The notes below the pieces were generated by a model. It did no database searches. It saw only the letters and a list, made by a program, of their open reading frames with translations, and had not been told where the DNA came from. 5,921 nucleotides of DNA, from assembly GCA_949440065.1 (NCBI GenBank), contig CASRZP010000074.1, forward strand, positions 1-5,921, in the 5' to 3' direction. Below, one piece after another: positions 5,227 through 5,921 of the stretch; the first letter of the stretch is position 1; each line of letters begins with the position of its first letter. Source of the stretch: an uncultured Bacilli bacterium. GTDB lineage: Bacteria > Bacillota_I > Bacilli_A > RF39 > UBA660. The position numbers and the translations under genes were made by a program.

Positions 5227-5921
5227 ATGAAAAAGAAAATATGGATAATTATTGGAATGGTAGGAGTTATTTTATTTACCAGTGGTGGAATTTTATTATT
5301 AAAATCTAATCAAAAAGAAAAGAAACCTGATCTACCAGTAATAGAACAAAAACCAGGGGAAGAAAAACCTCCAGTAGAAGAAAAGCCTCCGGTGGAGGAG
5401 ATAAAAGAAGAACCCATTTCTTTAGAATTAGCAGAAGAATTATACAATATGGTATATGATAAAGATTGGTGTGGATTTGTATTTAGATCTTATTATCAAT
5501 ATCATTTGACTACTGCTGATAGCATATCGAATAAAGACAAAAATAGAATAGTAATATTAAATTTGACTGAAAAAAGAAAAAAGTCTCCTGTAGGTGAAAA
5601 ATATAGAGATAATTGGGTTTTTACATTAGATGAAATTTTAAATATGAAAAATCAACTTTTTGGTGAGAATTCTTCTTTTGATTTAATACTAGGTACTAGT
5701 TGTATGTCTGAATTTCAATTATTAGAAAATGATAAATATTGGGTGGAATCTCATTGTGGTGCAATTTGTTCGCCTTCTATAAGTACAAAATTTATAAAAA
5801 CGGTAAAGAAAGGCGATAAAATCTATTTAGATCAATTGGTAGTATTTAATCGTGGTGGAGAACATCAAGCAGAAGATGAGTTTACGGCTTATTATTATCA
5901 AGATTATGATCGTACTATTTT
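5227..5921 (+). CDS. Membrane-anchored extracellular protein, unknown function (3' end outside window)
   Basis: The frame is open from ATG 5227 to the window edge, giving 231 residues with no stop. The N-terminus is MKKK followed by one hydrophobic helix (about residues 5-26), then a charged Pro/Glu linker (about residues 34-65) with a repeated EEKPPV unit, of the kind that holds a domain away from the membrane. The extracellular part, from about residue 68, has aromatic-rich stretches and four Cys (82, 159, 177 and 181, the last two in HCGAIC) that could form disulfides. There is no lipobox and no family is recognised. It has its own promoter after a strong terminator, so it is not co-transcribed with the LRR gene. 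The fold and role are unknown; the anchor-linker-domain layout is seen directly. Confidence 0.85.
   Translation, partial: MKKKIWIIIGMVGVILFTSGGILLLKSNQKEKKPDLPVIEQKPGEEKPPVEEKPPVEEIKEEPISLELAEELYNMVYDKDWCGFVFRSYYQYHLTTADSISNKDKNRIVILNLTEKRKKSPVGEKYRDNWVFTLDEILNMKNQLFGENSSFDLILGTSCMSEFQLLENDKYWVESHCGAICSPSISTKFIKTVKKGDKIYLDQLVVFNRGGEHQAEDEFTAYYYQDYDRTI

Overview
The window looks like a piece of a low-GC, Gram-positive chromosome of the Bacilli type. It is strongly AT-rich, with AGGAGG-like ribosome binding sites, intrinsic terminators and the standard code (tryptophan is TGG). The surface-protein styles (BspA-like leucine-rich repeats, pilin-like C-terminal ends) resemble uncultured gut Bacilli, but the exact lineage cannot be read from this sequence. 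Three hints point to a spore-former: tandem Spo0A-type boxes in front of a KinB-like kinase, a tyrosine-rich coat-like small protein, and a sigma-K-like promoter for that small protein.

Layout. (1) Bases 1-227 are the 3' end of a surface-protein gene, closed by a terminator. (2) Bases 369-1625 encode a membrane histidine kinase, preceded by two head-to-tail TTCGACA boxes. (3) Bases 1858-1622, reverse strand, encode a 78-residue Tyr/Asn-rich protein. Its stop overlaps the kinase stop, and its terminator lies inside the last kinase codons. (4) Bases 1915-3024 encode an M29-family aminopeptidase, divergent from the small gene across about 56 bases. (5) Bases 3025-5064 are a surface-protein locus: a leader with an 11-G tract and a 20-bp hairpin that buries the ribosome binding site, a membrane-anchored N-terminal part (3225-3668), and a BspA-like LRR part (3676-5064) in another frame. 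The two parts join into one 612-residue protein if one G is removed from a GGGGGG run at 3648-3653. (6) From 5227 to the window end there is a membrane-anchored extracellular protein with a Pro/Glu linker, cut by the window edge.

How the parts fit. The kinase and the tyrosine-rich gene could both belong to a sporulation programme: the kinase feeding Spo0A and being controlled by it, and the small protein being made late in the mother cell. The most unusual part is the LRR locus. It carries two poly-G tracts, one in the leader and one in the coding region, plus mutually exclusive RNA hairpins around the start. This looks like a phase-variable adhesin with two separate switches, and as written the protein is out of frame (OFF). 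The switch is inferred from sequence alone; a single assembly error in the 6-G run could mimic part of it.
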